64,000 nt of DNA from Gari tellinella (Eukaryota > Mollusca > Bivalvia > Cardiida > Psammobiidae): positions 25,121,550 to 25,185,549 of the forward strand of contig OV277864.1 of assembly GCA_922989275.2 (NCBI GenBank), in the 5' to 3' direction. A program made the position numbers and the translations under genes. Position 1 is the first letter of the stretch; the number at the start of each line of letters is the position of its first letter. Under the pieces are notes generated by a model. That model saw only the letters and a program-made list of their open reading frames with translations. It made no database searches and had not been told where the DNA came from. Shown one piece after another: positions 1 to 10,917 of this stretch.

Positions 1-160
1 AAATATTGCAAAACAACAAACACTGAAGTCCCTAATTATAGTGCTCCTGCAGGATCCCTCTATTTAGGGATTTCACTGTTTGCATTAGACAAGTGTACTC
101 TTCACATGTATACATTTGGTAAAAGACGCATATATGCGTCATTAGGGCTCAATGAGTTAA
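1..160. mobile_element. TTAA-C MITE, cut by window start
   Basis: Right terminus reads CTCAATGAGTTAA with its TTAA at 157-160. The family's decayed core I palindrome lies at about 20-95. A perfect 16-bp palindrome, GACGCATATATGCGTC, sits at 125-140 and recurs in weaker form in other TTAA-C copies. The left end lies outside the window. Confidence 0.7.
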
Positions 161-174
161 GCAAAAATATCAAT

Positions 175-386
175 AATTAGAATACTTTTTTCATCAATCA
201 CAACACTTACTATTCTTCTTATTGCTGACTGTTTCGTCCACTACTGTGGACATCCTCAAAGCTACTGGCGACGTGAGAAGTCGTCACGTCGCCAGTAGCT
301 TTGAGGATGTCCTCAGTAGTGGACGAAACAGTCAGCAATAAGAAAAAAAGTAAGTGTTGTGATTGATGAAAAAACGTATTCTAATT
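175..386. mobile_element. Long fold-back (inverted repeat) element
   Basis: Two nearly perfect arms of about 102 bp (175-276 and 284-386) are separated by 7 bases. The arms carry ACTGTTTCGTCCACTACTG and its complement. Outer arm parts differ only by small mismatches and indels. No shared end with the other families was seen. It starts 14 bp after the TTAA-C end. It could be a fold-back MITE or a recent inverted duplication. Confidence 0.7.
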
Positions 387-1756
387 ATGGATTTACCAAC
401 ACAATGAACACTTTCAAGAAAAATATCAATAGTGTTGCAAACAATTTGAGTTGTCGCGAGGCGTACAGTCACTCGAAGTCTCATATAGATCAAAACTATT
501 GGAGGCTCTAAGCTTGTTTCCTGAAAAGAAATAGCAGATAAATACACCCTGAGAATTAAAAGCAGACAACCAATTTTGCAAACACCGTCTAGCGTGCTAC
601 AATTCAATTATCAGACAAGTGTCTTAGCTCTCAGCCTATACTCGGTGCTAAGAAGAAAACTGAAAGCCGCTAATAGTTTAGGACACTCCGACGGCTGGAA
701 GTAGTGTATATAAAGATAAGCTTGCGCGTCTTTATTTGTAAAGTGTCAGGATACTCAACGACATGTCAACTAAACAACGCAATGCCAAGACCAGACAGTG
801 CATATCCATCGTGACCTCTGTTCTTGATTTACCCTGGACGCAACCTCAGAATTATTGTTGTTTTATGACGCGACTTGTATTTTTTATCGATACCCCATCT
901 CACTATATAGTTACACCATCGCTACAAACCTCAACGACACAAAATTAACAATCGTTCGGTCTTTCGTTGTAATTAAGAGACAAACACACACATATTGTTA
1001 TATAATCTTTATTTGACATGCTAAAGTTAAACATTTGAGTAGCTTAGTACATTGTATATATTTGTTGTAAATGTTAATCTCGCGTATAAATTGCGTATTG
1101 TAAATATATGTACTTTTATATTCAATAGATACCTTGCAACAATGTGTTTTAGTATGTGATTTCAGAGACAATAAACGGTAATGTAATATCGGAAACCATT
1201 ATATATAGCATCGCATCAGTTTCGTTTCTGTTTGTTTACAGCAATTTACAGTCAAGCAAGTTTTTTCATATGATCGCCAAAGGCGGCTTACCTTCTATTT
1301 GCAAACATTTTGGGTCCAGATCAGGCACATTCTCAATAATATTTCTTCAGCCCGAACTTCAAAAATAGGATTTTTGTATAGTTTTGCAGAGGACAATTTT
1401 CTCTGTGAAATGGTTAAAATAGAAACTGAAATGATTATCTCCTATTGTCGCTTTCTGTGTTTTAGTAAGATTTATATTGTAGGCAATTGTTAATAAAAGA
1501 TACATGGAGATCAGTGTCTAGTCAGAAACCAGACTGTTTGAGACTGGTATGGATATTACTTCAGAGATGTTAGTTAATTACTCGTATATCTATTAGGCGA
1601 AACAATAATAAAAATAAACCAAATTGAAGCTGGCGTAGCGATAGAATGTGTCATTTAGAGGTTAATAGCATATATATTTGTGTTTCCTGGATGTTAGGTA
1701 TGTGAAATAAAACCTTTGGGCAAAACTGTAAAGAAGGACGTACTTTATGTCTCTAT
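387..1756. other. No recognisable feature
   Basis: Unique-looking AT-rich sequence with only short random open frames. No MITE end, core palindrome or splice-flanked coding stretch was recognised. Confidence 0.5.
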
Positions 1757-2221
1757 TTAACCCTTTCACTCTCAATGACGTCATAAAGCGCATTTGCAAA
1801 CAGTTTTGGTCCTGATCAGCGGCGTCTGATCAGGATCAAAACTGTTTGCATCTTGTTTTGAATAACGTTAGTTATACTGCCTTAAATCTAATTTTGAAAC
1901 GATATTGCAGATAACAATATTGATGCAGACAATGTGGCGGTGAAGGGGTACAATGGAGAATGTGTTATTCTTTCCCGTTTAAACGCAAACGTACGCAAAC
2001 GCAAAGCACTAAAACGTAGAAAAGAACAACTTTTAGACAATTCTGATAATTCATGGTTATTTTGGTGGCAAACAGTTTGGAGCCTGATCAGACGCCGGGT
2101 TACCCGGCGTCTGATCTGGCTCCAAACTGTTTGTAAAAGAAAAAATTAGTTTTAGCGTAAACGCGTTTATCGGGAAAGAATAACAGATTCTCCACTGTAA
2201 AACTGATCATGTAGGGGTTAA
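1757..2221. mobile_element. TTAA-A MITE interrupted by TA-A
   Basis: Left end TTAACCCTTTCACTCTC at 1757, right TTAA at 2218-2221. A perfect TGACGTCA lies at 1776-1783. Core I is at 1797-1853, shortened at its centre. The right flank (gtgaagggg) is split by the TA-A element at 1951-2197. Confidence 0.75.
1951..2197. mobile_element. TA-A MITE nested in TTAA-A
   Basis: Ends CAATGGAGAATGTGTTATTC and its complement, flanked by TA on both sides (1949-1950, 2198-2199). Core I variant GGAGCCTGATCAGACGCCGGG occupies 2069-2133. Contains GTTTAAACGCAAACG, typical of the family. Confidence 0.85.
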
Positions 2222-2497
2222 CCTTTAGCACGTTATGTAATTGTCGTCTGACAAAAATGTGTTATCTTCAATGTCTGCAATCACATCTAAGCATAGTGTC
2301 AATCAGTTTTGATCAATATGAATCGCAGAGTTACTTCGTGTCTCATCTGGATAGATACTGTTAGCAACAGTTTTCACAAATGCAAACAGATAAACCGTAT
2401 TCTATCGTAATATAAAAGTGGTTGCTTGGTATTGTCGATTGCGATGCCAAATTATGATTTATTCATTTTCAAATTAAAGAAACGCACATACGAGTGT

Positions 2498-2602
2498 CAA
2501 ACAGTTTTGATCCAGATCCGACGCCGTTTCATGCATCGTCTGATCTTGATTAAAACTGCTTGCATTATCTAGTTAAAACATGATCGGCAGGCAAATGGTT
2601 AA
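2498..2602. mobile_element. TTAA-A remnant with core I
   Basis: Core I at 2498-2562 with several mismatches, followed by GATCGGCAGGCAAATGGTTAA as right end. The left terminus is not identifiable. Confidence 0.5.
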
Positions 2603-3008
2603 AGTATGTTAGATAATAGTATGTGACAAGAAGGACAAGACAGGCGCCCCTTGATGTCACTTCTGTTTAGGAACAACACTACACCATGAGTATCCATTGG
2701 TTTTTCTAGGATAGTCTGCAATAGCGACACCTCGCTGGTTCCCGCATATCATCACGGAGGCAAATGCTGTCCATTTTCGGAACTTCTAACAGTAACCATT
2801 TTTAATCAATGAGGGCAATATGTTCACTTCGTACATACCGTTTAAGGTCAGCTCATTTAAAAAAAAGGATTATATCAATTTTTACATACGAGTATGTCAA
2901 GATTGTTTTAATTGCACCATACGGTCTCTGTCGTGTGCAAAGACTATCACAAATAGTCGTTTGTGGACCCTAAGCCTAGCAAAATGTATTGTCAACTGTC
3001 TACTGCGC

Positions 3009-3086
3009 CCCTTCCCTTCAACGGTCCTCCGAACAACGCACACATTTTTGTCTCCCGTTGAGTATCGTTGTAGAGAGGGAGCGCTG
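3009..3086. mobile_element. TA-B terminal fragment
   Basis: Carries the family's subterminal run (tcctccgaacaacgcacaca, tctcccgttg) and terminal GTAGAGAGGGAGCGCTG, followed by TA. The rest of the element is absent or unrecognisable. Confidence 0.6.
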
Positions 3087-3149
3087 TACTACAAGCGAAA
3101 ACTGAGTAAACAGTACAAACATCCTCGAGATATTCTTGTTATTGGTCCT

Positions 3150-3398
3150 TTAACTCTTTCGATGCCAAATAAATAGTGTTTTTTTACCCCTTTATGGCTT
3201 CATTGGGTTTCATTGTCGTCTGCTTCAACATTGTTCTCTGCAACATTGTTTCAAAGTTAAATACATCAAGGCAGTATGACTGACGAAATTTCAAATAGAA
3301 TGTCAAACAGTTTGGATCCTGAACAGACGCGGCGTCTGATCAAGATCCAAACTGTTTGAAAATAAATATTGCACTCGGGGTAAGGCAGTGAGAGGTTG
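3150..3398. mobile_element. TTAA-A MITE
   Basis: Left TTAACTCTTTCGATGCC, right GGCAGTGAGAGGTTGAA (TTAA decayed to TTGA). Core I at 3304-3358 has lost the central ten bases but keeps both arms. Confidence 0.65.
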
Positions 3399-3942
3399 AA
3401 CATGAATAAACCTCGATGCTAGTGTCAAAAAAAGACATTATGTCTGTAAAAACAGATTCCTAAAAACATTACTTTTCAGCAAAATTCCTAGGAGAGCTTT
3501 CCTTTTTAGCATGCTTAATGTTTTATTACTTTAAACAAGATTATTTGACTATAGCTGTCACTGGTTTTTAGGACAATTGTATTCACTGGAACGCTTTATG
3601 TGTTGCACTGCTGTTCGAGAACCAACATTCAAACAACTATATGGCAGTCATAGGTGTGTGTTTCCGTAAGATGACTCATATCGTCTCGCTCACGTCTTGG
3701 TTTGCTTTTATGGTCGTTAATCACGATCGCAACTATTTGACACTTGAGCCGACGATTATAAGGTTAACATGCATTGTAAATATGTTTTTGAAATAAGGTA
3801 AAGAGTTCTAACCAAATGATATAAATCTTAACCATATTTATCGTAGAAGGAATTATCTCCAATGTATTATTGTTGTTTGCAAATCTCAAACAAGATATTG
3901 TTGGCGTTTTATTCATAATTGATATATATATATTACAGTGTT
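3399..3942. other. No recognisable feature
   Basis: AT-rich sequence without MITE ends or credible coding frames. Confidence 0.4.
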
Positions 3943-4007
3943 AAACAGTTTGTACCATGATCAGACTCCGGGCTACTCTGCAACGTATCAGGGTTAAAAC
4001 TGTTTAC
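3943..4007. repeat. Decayed core I palindrome
   Basis: AAACAGTTTG and AAAACTGTTT arms surround a degenerate GATCAGACTCCGGG centre. Host family not determinable. Confidence 0.45.
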
Positions 4008-4245
4008 AAATGCAAGTAAGATTTGAAAAGTCTTTATATTCTTTTTTCTGTAATAAAATTACGAAACTGAAATTAACACAAAATTGGAAAACTACAACAA
4101 TATTTAACTCATTTACTTTTGTTATACAATTTTTAACATGATTATTTAACTGTATTCCCGTGGGAACAAGCTTTCTCTCGTTTTTCCTACACCAGAATTA
4201 TATAAGGAAGTAGCATAAGGCTTCTGAAAATCAAATTACTATCAC

Positions 4246-4480
4246 CAAGGCTGCCATTTCTCCGGATTTTTCCTAAATCTTCGGATTATTTCCCCAGTAA
4301 ATGGTAGCTTAAGGCAGGCTGAAAGCGTATTCTGCTTTACTTTCAACCTGCTTTAAGCATTACGTGTCTTAAACACTAAAAACAGACTATGGGTAAAAGG
4401 TATAATTCGGAAGATCGTGCTTGAAAATTTGAAAATTTTGAAGTATTAGGATTTGTTTTTATCAAATTATGGCAGCCCTG
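4246..4480. mobile_element. GCT MITE with core II
   Basis: Terminal inverted repeat CAAGGCTGCCAT / ATGGCAGCCCTG. Flanks TATCAC and TATCAT suggest a 6-bp duplication with one mismatch. A shortened core II lies at 4308-4356. Confidence 0.65.
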
Positions 4481-4875
4481 TATCATACTGCAGAATAAGA
4501 AATAACGTGAATGAGATTGGCCTGGACAAGCCTACTGGTAATTTCTTCTAAGTGTTCGTCAAATGGACGAATTTATTTCCATAACTGAATAAACCACTTT
4601 AAGTTTCTCCTGGGACAGTGTTTCTTGCTACAAAAAGTACAATAACAATTGTATACAGCACTCACTCAAAACAAAGATTACTTTCAAGACGGAGTACTAT
4701 GTACATGTATACTCGTTAATGTAAGTTATATTATTATCTTATATTAATTTATATTATTTTAATCATTTTCTAACAAACACATTTGTAAAACCGCAAACGT
4801 TATTTCAGTGATCCTCCCTACAACGGTCCTCCCTTCAACGACTCCCTCCTTAAATTGACGATTGCCACTGTTCCC

Positions 4876-5126
4876 TTAACTCTTTGAACCCTAGTCCCGC
4901 ATATAGGCGTGTTTTTCAAACAGTGTACATGTGAATAGTACACTTGTCCTATGCAAACAGTGAAGACCCAGATTAGAGGGCTCCGAAAGGAGCCCTCTGA
5001 TCAGGGTCTTCACTGTTTGTCATAATGCCAAACATTGACAAAAACAACCCTTAAAAGTCAGAAATGGACTAGACTAAAATGGAAACTGGAATTGTCCATT
5101 TAAAGTTTTAGGGAGGAAAGAGTTAA
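4876..5126. mobile_element. TTAA-C MITE nested in TA-B
   Basis: TTAACTCTTTGAACCCTAG to GAGTTAA. Core I variant (CAAACAGTGAAGACCCAGAT arm) at 4954-5019. Removing the insert and one TTAA restores TA-B sequence similar to that at 49978-50020, so TTAA is the target duplication. Confidence 0.85.
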
Positions 5127-5310
5127 CGAAACAATTATGTCGAACTCTTTCCTTTCACTGCTGCAACGTCGTCTACTTAAAATTTTCGTCTGCTGTTTAT
5201 CTCAAAGTTATATAATTCAAACTATTTGCAAACAAAATTCACTTTCCCTCCCTATAACGACTCCCTCCGAACCACGCATACATTTGTGTCTCCCACTGGG
5301 TGTCATTGTA

Positions 5311-5556
5311 CAGTGGAGAATCTGTTATTCTTTCCCGTTTAAACGCAAACGTACGCAAACGCAAAGCACTAAAACGTAGAAAAGAACAACTTTTGGACAA
5401 TTCTGATAATTCATGTTTATCTTGGTGGCAAACAGTTTGGAGCCTGATCAGACGCCGGGTTACCCGGCGTCTGATCTGGCTCGAAACTGTTTGCACTGCA
5501 AATAATAGTTTTAGCGTAAACGCGTTTATTGGGAAAGAATAACAGATTCTCCATTG
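5311..5556. mobile_element. TA-A MITE nested in TA-B
   Basis: CAGTGGAGAATCTGTTATTC at left, complement at right. Core I at 5429-5493. It interrupts the TA-B end so that tgtcattgTA | TAgagaggga rejoins cleanly, proving a TA duplication. Confidence 0.9.
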
Positions 5557-5845
5557 TAGAGAGGGAGTGCTGTATAATCCCTTCATTGCCTTTTCCCGAT
5601 TACAGTGGTTCATTGTTACCGGTTTGATCACAGTACAGCATCTGACCATGACTGAAATTGTAGGACACTTGTTACAGTATTACATTGGTAAATGCTTAAG
5701 CCAGTTTTTGTTCGCCTGGCAGGGCGGATCTAACCTTTGGCAATGATAACTAGCTTACATTTGAGTTTAGGGGTGATAGGTATAGTTCCGTATTAAATAG
5801 TTACTTTCCGAAACTTTCAACATAGAGAAACACAATATACGTTGA

Positions 5846-6172
5846 GCCATACCCACGTGGAAGGAGTACCAATGCGCCCTCTCCACAATTACACCCAATG
5901 GGAGACTAAGATGGCGAGTGTTAATTGGAGGGAAATGTTGTATGGAGGGAAAATTAAGACATGACTTACATTTGCAAATAGCTTGAATCCAGATCAGTCG
6001 TCGCGTAACGCGGCGTCTGATCTGGACTCAAGCTGTTTGTCAGTACGTTATCATTATATTTCTTCTGTCAAAATGTCTACTAATATAAAACGTTGAGAGA
6101 AAACGGTAGACAACAACGATAAATTCCGATGATAAACGAACGTTCTGCCGCCCCCAACGTTGAAATACAATG
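5846..6172. mobile_element. Divergent TA-B MITE, reverse orientation
   Basis: Shares cacccaatgggagac, ggagggaaat and tcttctgtcaaaatgtctac with other TA-B copies. Core I (GCTTGAATCCAGATCAG variant) at 5975-6039, with arms nearly intact. Terminal sequences are decayed, so limits are approximate. Confidence 0.6.
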
Positions 6173-6291
6173 GTCCTCATCGAACCTCCGTCCTGCCAGG
6201 TCAAAAAAATCGGCCTATAACTAATTTTTAAATTTGAGAAATTAAAGCAGACGGCGCCATTGTAGTGAAGGCCGGGACATTACAACTGGTA

Positions 6292-6537
6292 CAGTGGAGA
6301 AAACGTTATTCTTTCCCAATAAACGCGTTTACGCTAAAACTATTATTTCCATTGCAAACAGTTTGGAGCCAGATCAGACGCCGGGTAACCCGGCGTCTGA
6401 TCAGGCTCCAAACTGTTTGCCCCCAAGATAAACATGAAATATCAGAATTGTCCAAAAGTTGTTCTTTTCTACGTTTTAGTGATTTGCGTTTGCGTACGTT
6501 TGCGTTTAAACGGGAAAGAATAACAGATTCTCCACTG
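6292..6537. mobile_element. TA-A MITE
   Basis: Full-length: CAGTGGAGAAAACGTTATTC to AACAGATTCTCCACTG, TA on both sides. Core I at 6355-6419 is almost perfect (32-nt arms, GGAGCC variant). Confidence 0.9.
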
Positions 6538-6738
6538 TATGTAACTTAGTTACAGTGTAATTCCGTATGCAATTAAATTTGAAAGCTCATGTAAAATATT
6601 TCTGCTATACATGTATTGCATGCGGGTCACCGGCATATGCTCTGGGTCCAAACTGTTAGAAATAGATTCAGCAGTCAGTTTGAAATAAACTCAATGTTTT
6701 TATTTGGAACGAATAACACCTCTCCTATTATATATCTA

Positions 6739-6841
6739 CAGGAATCAATAAGTGTCCTGGTTTATAAATCAGATTTAAGCGGATTGTAGCTGTGCATTTA
6801 TCTTGTTGTCTAGTATTTCTTACAAGGGCTATTTATTGCAC
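6739..6841. repeat. Dispersed repeat, pair with 8330-8440
   Basis: Shares gtcctggtttat, tttaagcgg.ttgtag, catttatc and acaaggg.tattta with 8330-8440, about 75% similar by eye. No terminal structure seen. Confidence 0.5.
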
Positions 6842-6980
6842 AACATCCTTGTCTGAGACACATCTGTCATGTGTCCATTTAAGAGGCGTATTGCATTAAC
6901 TATATAAAAGATGGGGAAACTAGTACTGCAAGGTATGCTACACTCAAACTTCGATAACATCAAGCATAAATTGTACAATA

Positions 6981-7010
6981 CAGTAAAAACATCTCTATTA
7001 CGACCATTTA
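6981..7010. mobile_element. Solo TA-C end
   Basis: TA followed by CAGTAAAAACATCTCTATTA then CGACCATTTAAA; no partner end nearby. Confidence 0.45.
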
Positions 7011-7031
7011 AAAGAAGGATAATTAGATTTA

Positions 7032-7320
7032 TCACATAATCGGCGGTCTTGGAGTTGCATAAAGCCATTCTATAAATATCGCAATCCACTAGTGAAATAT
7101 CGTTTTTTGGGTTCCGGCCAAACTTGTTCGTCAACAAACGCTGCAAGTAGTGGGACATCAAATAATCTTGCAGAAAATCTTTATGGCGAAAGTGACTACA
7201 ACATGAGGCTTCAATTAACTAAATAGGTTTTTATAATGTTTATGTGATAAATAGAATTTACATTCGTGCTCATTATTAATTTTATCATTTTTTATTACTC
7301 GTTGACTTAAATGAATATAA
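7032..7320. repeat. Dispersed repeat, pair with 16419-16808
   Basis: Shares aatccactagtgaaatat, gttttttgggttcc, atgtgataaatagaat, acattcgtgctcatta and actcgttgact with the copy at 16.4-16.8 kb. The fold-back second arm present there is missing here. Confidence 0.6.
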
Positions 7321-7410
7321 CGCTCGCCAAGACAATTGAGGCACAAGACTGTGGTTTGGAAATTTCTTCAGAGCGAAAGCACTTGTGCTAAACAGTCAAT
7401 ATAATTATAT

Positions 7411-7476
7411 TGTAAACATTTTGGATCCTGGTCGGACGCCGTGTTACCCGACGTATGATTAGGGCTCAACTGTTTG
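7411..7476. repeat. Core I palindrome remnant
   Basis: Left TTTTGGATCCTGGTCGGACGCC, right ACGTATGATTAGGGCTCAAC arms with decay. A short TTG microsatellite follows (7477-7496). Confidence 0.5.
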
Positions 7477-8178
7477 CTGTTGTTGTTGTTGTTGGCGTAC
7501 CTGTGCTTAACACTCACAGGACAGTTTGGTACAGACATTATTGTCTGTCAAGCTGGAGGTTTACGTGCATAGCTGTTTTCAATAACCTCGACATATAGGC
7601 AGCCATGCTTCGTCTTCAGAGGATTTTAAATACCCAATAAAGGGTATAGAGCTGCTATTGAATGACATGAACCCACTAAACCAGGCCAGTAACAGAGCTG
7701 AACATAGCTTCCCATGAGAAACTCCATTCTGACAAAGTAAAACTTTAAGGGTGCTTGATCTCGCATAATCCCTAAAGATGATTTAAGATCGGTTCTCTCT
7801 GCTCAAAAGGATAACAACTTTTATTCTGTCGGCCCCATTGGTTTCATTTCTTACCTATTGTGTTAGTGTGAAGCAACCGAACACTGTACAATGTCCAGTG
7901 AAACACACAACTAAGGTAAGAACTTCAGCCAAGGGCCAGGCTCAACTGTTTGACAATCCTGTCGATATTTCTATGGCCAAACCCTGTAAATCTTACTTAG
8001 AAATAATAGTTGGGGCAACATTATTAAAGCATGATTGCAGGGAAGTTATTAAAGAAGACAACAAAAGTTAATGGTGAGTAGGTGAAAATATTTTTATTAA
8101 AGATATATCAATATATGTGTAAAACAACTTTTCGAATACGTCGAGTTACTCGGTGTCTGATTTGGATTCACGCTCGTC

Positions 8179-8280
8179 TTAACTCTTTCCCCCATAGAAA
8201 CGCATTTTAGCGCATTTAATTTATTCCTCAACTGAAGAAAATATATTCAACTATGTGATATGCTTCTTCCATAAAATACA
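8179..8280. mobile_element. TTAA-B left half
   Basis: TTAACTCTTTCCCCCATAGA, then the subterminal tttattcctc.actgaagaaaat shared by all TTAA-B copies. Core II and the other end are absent. Confidence 0.6.
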
Positions 8281-8928
8281 ATGACCTTGTCTGATCTCTG
8301 TTCGTGCTGAGGTCGTTGAAATCGTATATCAGGCGGGATCAATATCCGTCCTGGTTTATTTATCAATAGGATATAAGCGGCTTGTAGACGTTCATTTATC
8401 ATGGTGTCGGGCATTTGTAACAAGGGATATTTACTGAAACTTTTTATTTTCCGGAAACAAATCTGGCATTCTATTCACTGTCAAACAGTTCAATATTTTT
8501 GAAATGATAAAGCCTGAAATTTGAATTAGAAAGCTAAACGCAGATGACAATGAGTTAAGGCATATGACGTCATAACATTAAACGCGGTTAAAGGGAGTAT
8601 TGCACTACCGATCGCTTCAGGGGTATCCGAGAGAAATTGCAATATGTGGTAAGAACAGACGGTTCTTTAAAACAGGCTAACCTTTGTTAGTTCCAGTTGG
8701 AACTTTCATATGCACAGACATATTCTACTGGAACTTTTAGATTTACAAAAATATCAAATATAATTATGAACCTTCTGCTTTACATTTAACTTTACGCAGT
8801 CGCTTGACAAGATGGTGGGAAACGTATTATTCCATGGCATTGTAGAAACATGAAAAGGAATTTCAGTGCGGAATAGACAAATGTGTCAAAAACCGTTTCT
8901 ATGGAGTTAAATGTGAAACCGCCATTTA
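8281..8928. other. Mostly featureless, one repeat and one CRE-like site
   Basis: Contains the repeat at 8330-8440 (pair of 6739-6841) and a perfect TGACGTCA at 8575-8582, probably a TTAA-A relic. Nothing else recognised. Confidence 0.4.
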
Positions 8929-9147
8929 CACAAAATCCTCTCTATTATGGCCACTAAATTGTACTAATTTTTAGACGTTTGCGACATGTAGCAGCTCAAA
9001 GCAAAGTAACAGTAAAACAGAAACAGTTAAACAGAAAGCGCCTTAAGGAGCTTTCTGTTTTACTATCACCTTGTTTAAAGCTGTCACCTGTCTTTTACAC
9101 AATACACTTGCTTTAGTTTAAGTGGTCATAATAGAGAGGTTTTACTG
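8929..9147. mobile_element. TA-C MITE
   Basis: Right end AGTGGTCATAATAGAGAGG then TTTTACTG followed by TA; left end decayed (acaaaatcctctctatta). Core II variant with AAAGCAAAGTAACAGTAAAA and the matching right arm at about 8992-9083, centre altered. Confidence 0.7.
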
Positions 9148-9888
9148 TATATGAAGGGTCGTACATGTAATTTGCGGAAAATGTGTTTCACTTCACAAAC
9201 CATCTTGGAACTTGAGTATTGGAACAATTTGCAAATAAGTATATAACTTTGCAATGCCAATATGTGTCATACCATAAGTTTCAATTTAGCAAGGATGGAA
9301 ATTGCCAGTCTAACATTGTCGGTGCAATATCACAACTCTTTGTACGCCAATAAATACATCGCTTTTCTATGGCATAACCCTCTCAGGGATAAATAATAGG
9401 CAATTTGTTCTGGTCTAGTATCATATTGCTAGACATATTCAGACACGTCTGTTATTTGTGTTAGCAATAGCTACAAGTCATATGGGAATATCTGTAAAAT
9501 ATTGCTGGAATTTGATATTTTGTTGGCACACATAATAATGATATACTTTATGTTTACAAAGTATACATACCCGTCTCTCATTATATGGTGTACAGTGCAA
9601 ACCCTTTTGGGTGATATGCAATAATAGAGCGAAGCAATAATAGAAATCAATAAAGACAGGTCCTTGCTGGAAACATGTCAAAATAAACTAGAAATGTCTA
9701 CAAGAGCTTTCTGTATTACTGCCGTCCACTAATATGTCATTTATCGTATATGCCGTCAACTAGAATTATTTTAGAGTCGACCAAGAACCGTTTTTATTGT
9801 ACGTTCAAACCACTGAGTGCTTACAAACATTTGAAACGTTTGGAAGAAGTTATCCCTTCCATTTTGCATGAAGCGAAATGCAAACGCA
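9148..9888. other. No recognisable feature
   Basis: AT-rich sequence; short frames only, none conserved with another part of the window. Confidence 0.4.
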
Positions 9889-10065
9889 TTAGCCCATTCA
9901 CTGCCATGACGTCATCAATTTTAAACAATTGTCGTCTGCTTTCATTTCTCAAATTTAGATTTTAGGCATTTAGATATGAAATATTGAACTGAGTGTCAAA
10001 CAGTTTGGATCCTGATCAGACGCCGCGTTACAAATAACCATTGTACTCGGGGTAAACAGTGAGGA
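9889..10065. mobile_element. TTAA-A MITE lacking right core arm
   Basis: Family sequence cattcactgccatgacgtca (perfect TGACGTCA at 9907-9914) through GGATCCTGATCAGACGCCGC, then directly caaataaccattgtactcgg. The right half of the palindrome has been deleted. Confidence 0.7.
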
Positions 10066-10109
10066 GAGTCCGGTGGATCATCCGGGAAAGGCAGGGAAGC
10101 GGTTTATTA

Positions 10110-10271
10110 TAGTGAAATTACTATGTTTTGAATATTCTGACGATTTATTGTTTTCTGAGTTGCAAACATTTCGTTGCCTGGTCAGACGCCGGGTTACCAA
10201 GCGTCTGATATAGCTGGAAATAATTTGATTTACAATAAACACGTTTCTTTGGAAGGAACGTTTCTCCACTG
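10110..10271. mobile_element. Decayed TA-A MITE
   Basis: Core I at 10163-10228 (left arm ttgcctggtcagacgccggg), right end AACGTTTCTCCACTG followed by TA. Left end not visible. Confidence 0.55.
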
Positions 10272-10348
10272 TAAGAGACAGGTGTCGGTTGTTGCACGAA
10301 CGTATTACAGACAGATCCTTGGGATATTTTTAATACTATTGGTACGTA

Positions 10349-10590
10349 CAGTAGAGAAAACATTATTCTTTCCTGTCTAAACGGGACATAGCCCAGAATA
10401 AAAGTAGTAAATATAGAGCTCTGCTGGTTTTTGAAGATGGTGCCAATAAGTATTGATCTGATTGGCCTACAGATTTAAGCTTGATCAGACCACAGATGCA
10501 CCAGCGTCTAAATTGACTCCAAACTGTTTGCAATGAAAATAATTGCGTAGGCAAAAACTCGTTTTGGGGGGAAATATTTACGTTTTGGCC
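10349..10590. mobile_element. TA-A MITE, left end intact
   Basis: TA then CAGTAGAGAAAACATTATTC. A broken core I lies at about 10470-10531 (ctccaaactgtttgcaatg right arm). The right terminus is decayed. A second TA-A right half follows at 10700-10801 (ctccaaactgtgtgcag, gaataacgtcttccccattg). Confidence 0.5.
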
Positions 10591-10917
10591 ACGACATGAA
10601 GTAACCAACAACCTGTCTTAAAGATATATAATATAATGTTAGCTCAATCAATGTTTAAAGATAATGGAAAATACGTAATTATTTTCGAGTTTAAATGAAA
10701 ACTGACGTCTGACGTCTGATCTGTCTCCAAACTGTGTGCAGTGTTCATATTATTTTAGCACAAACACACTTATTCGAAAAGAATAACGTCTTCCCCATTG
10801 GATACTAATCGACACATAAAAAATATACTTGAGAGTTGAGACCTGTAATGATTGGGGACAAACATTGCAAGTGAACAACAGGCAGTGGATGCTTAATTCA
10901 GGGGCTGCCATCCCGTA

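Larger units (their letters stand above)
4806..5572. mobile_element. TA-B MITE carrying two nested MITEs
   Basis: Left CAGTGATCCTCCCTACAACG, right GAGAGGGAGTGCTG followed by TA. Its internal sequence is split by TTAA-C (4876-5126) and TA-A (5311-5556). Its own core I is lost except for a caaactatttgcaaac trace near 5218-5233. Confidence 0.8.

Noticed and set aside
1934..6549. Recurrent peptide with QTVWSLIRRRVTRRLI and LQTVC in frames at 1934-2149, 5239-5649, 6265-6549, 17937-18206 and elsewhere
   Set aside because: It is the conceptual translation of the TA-A/TA-B palindrome read through both arms. The peptide follows the repeat, occurs on both strands, and has no start, domain or codon signal of its own.
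7041..7161. Shared peptide GxNPKNxISLVDxDIY between 6829-7161 and 16368-16565 (minus strand)
   Set aside because: Both are inside the same dispersed repeat; frames extend into unrelated sequence and the DNA similarity alone accounts for it.
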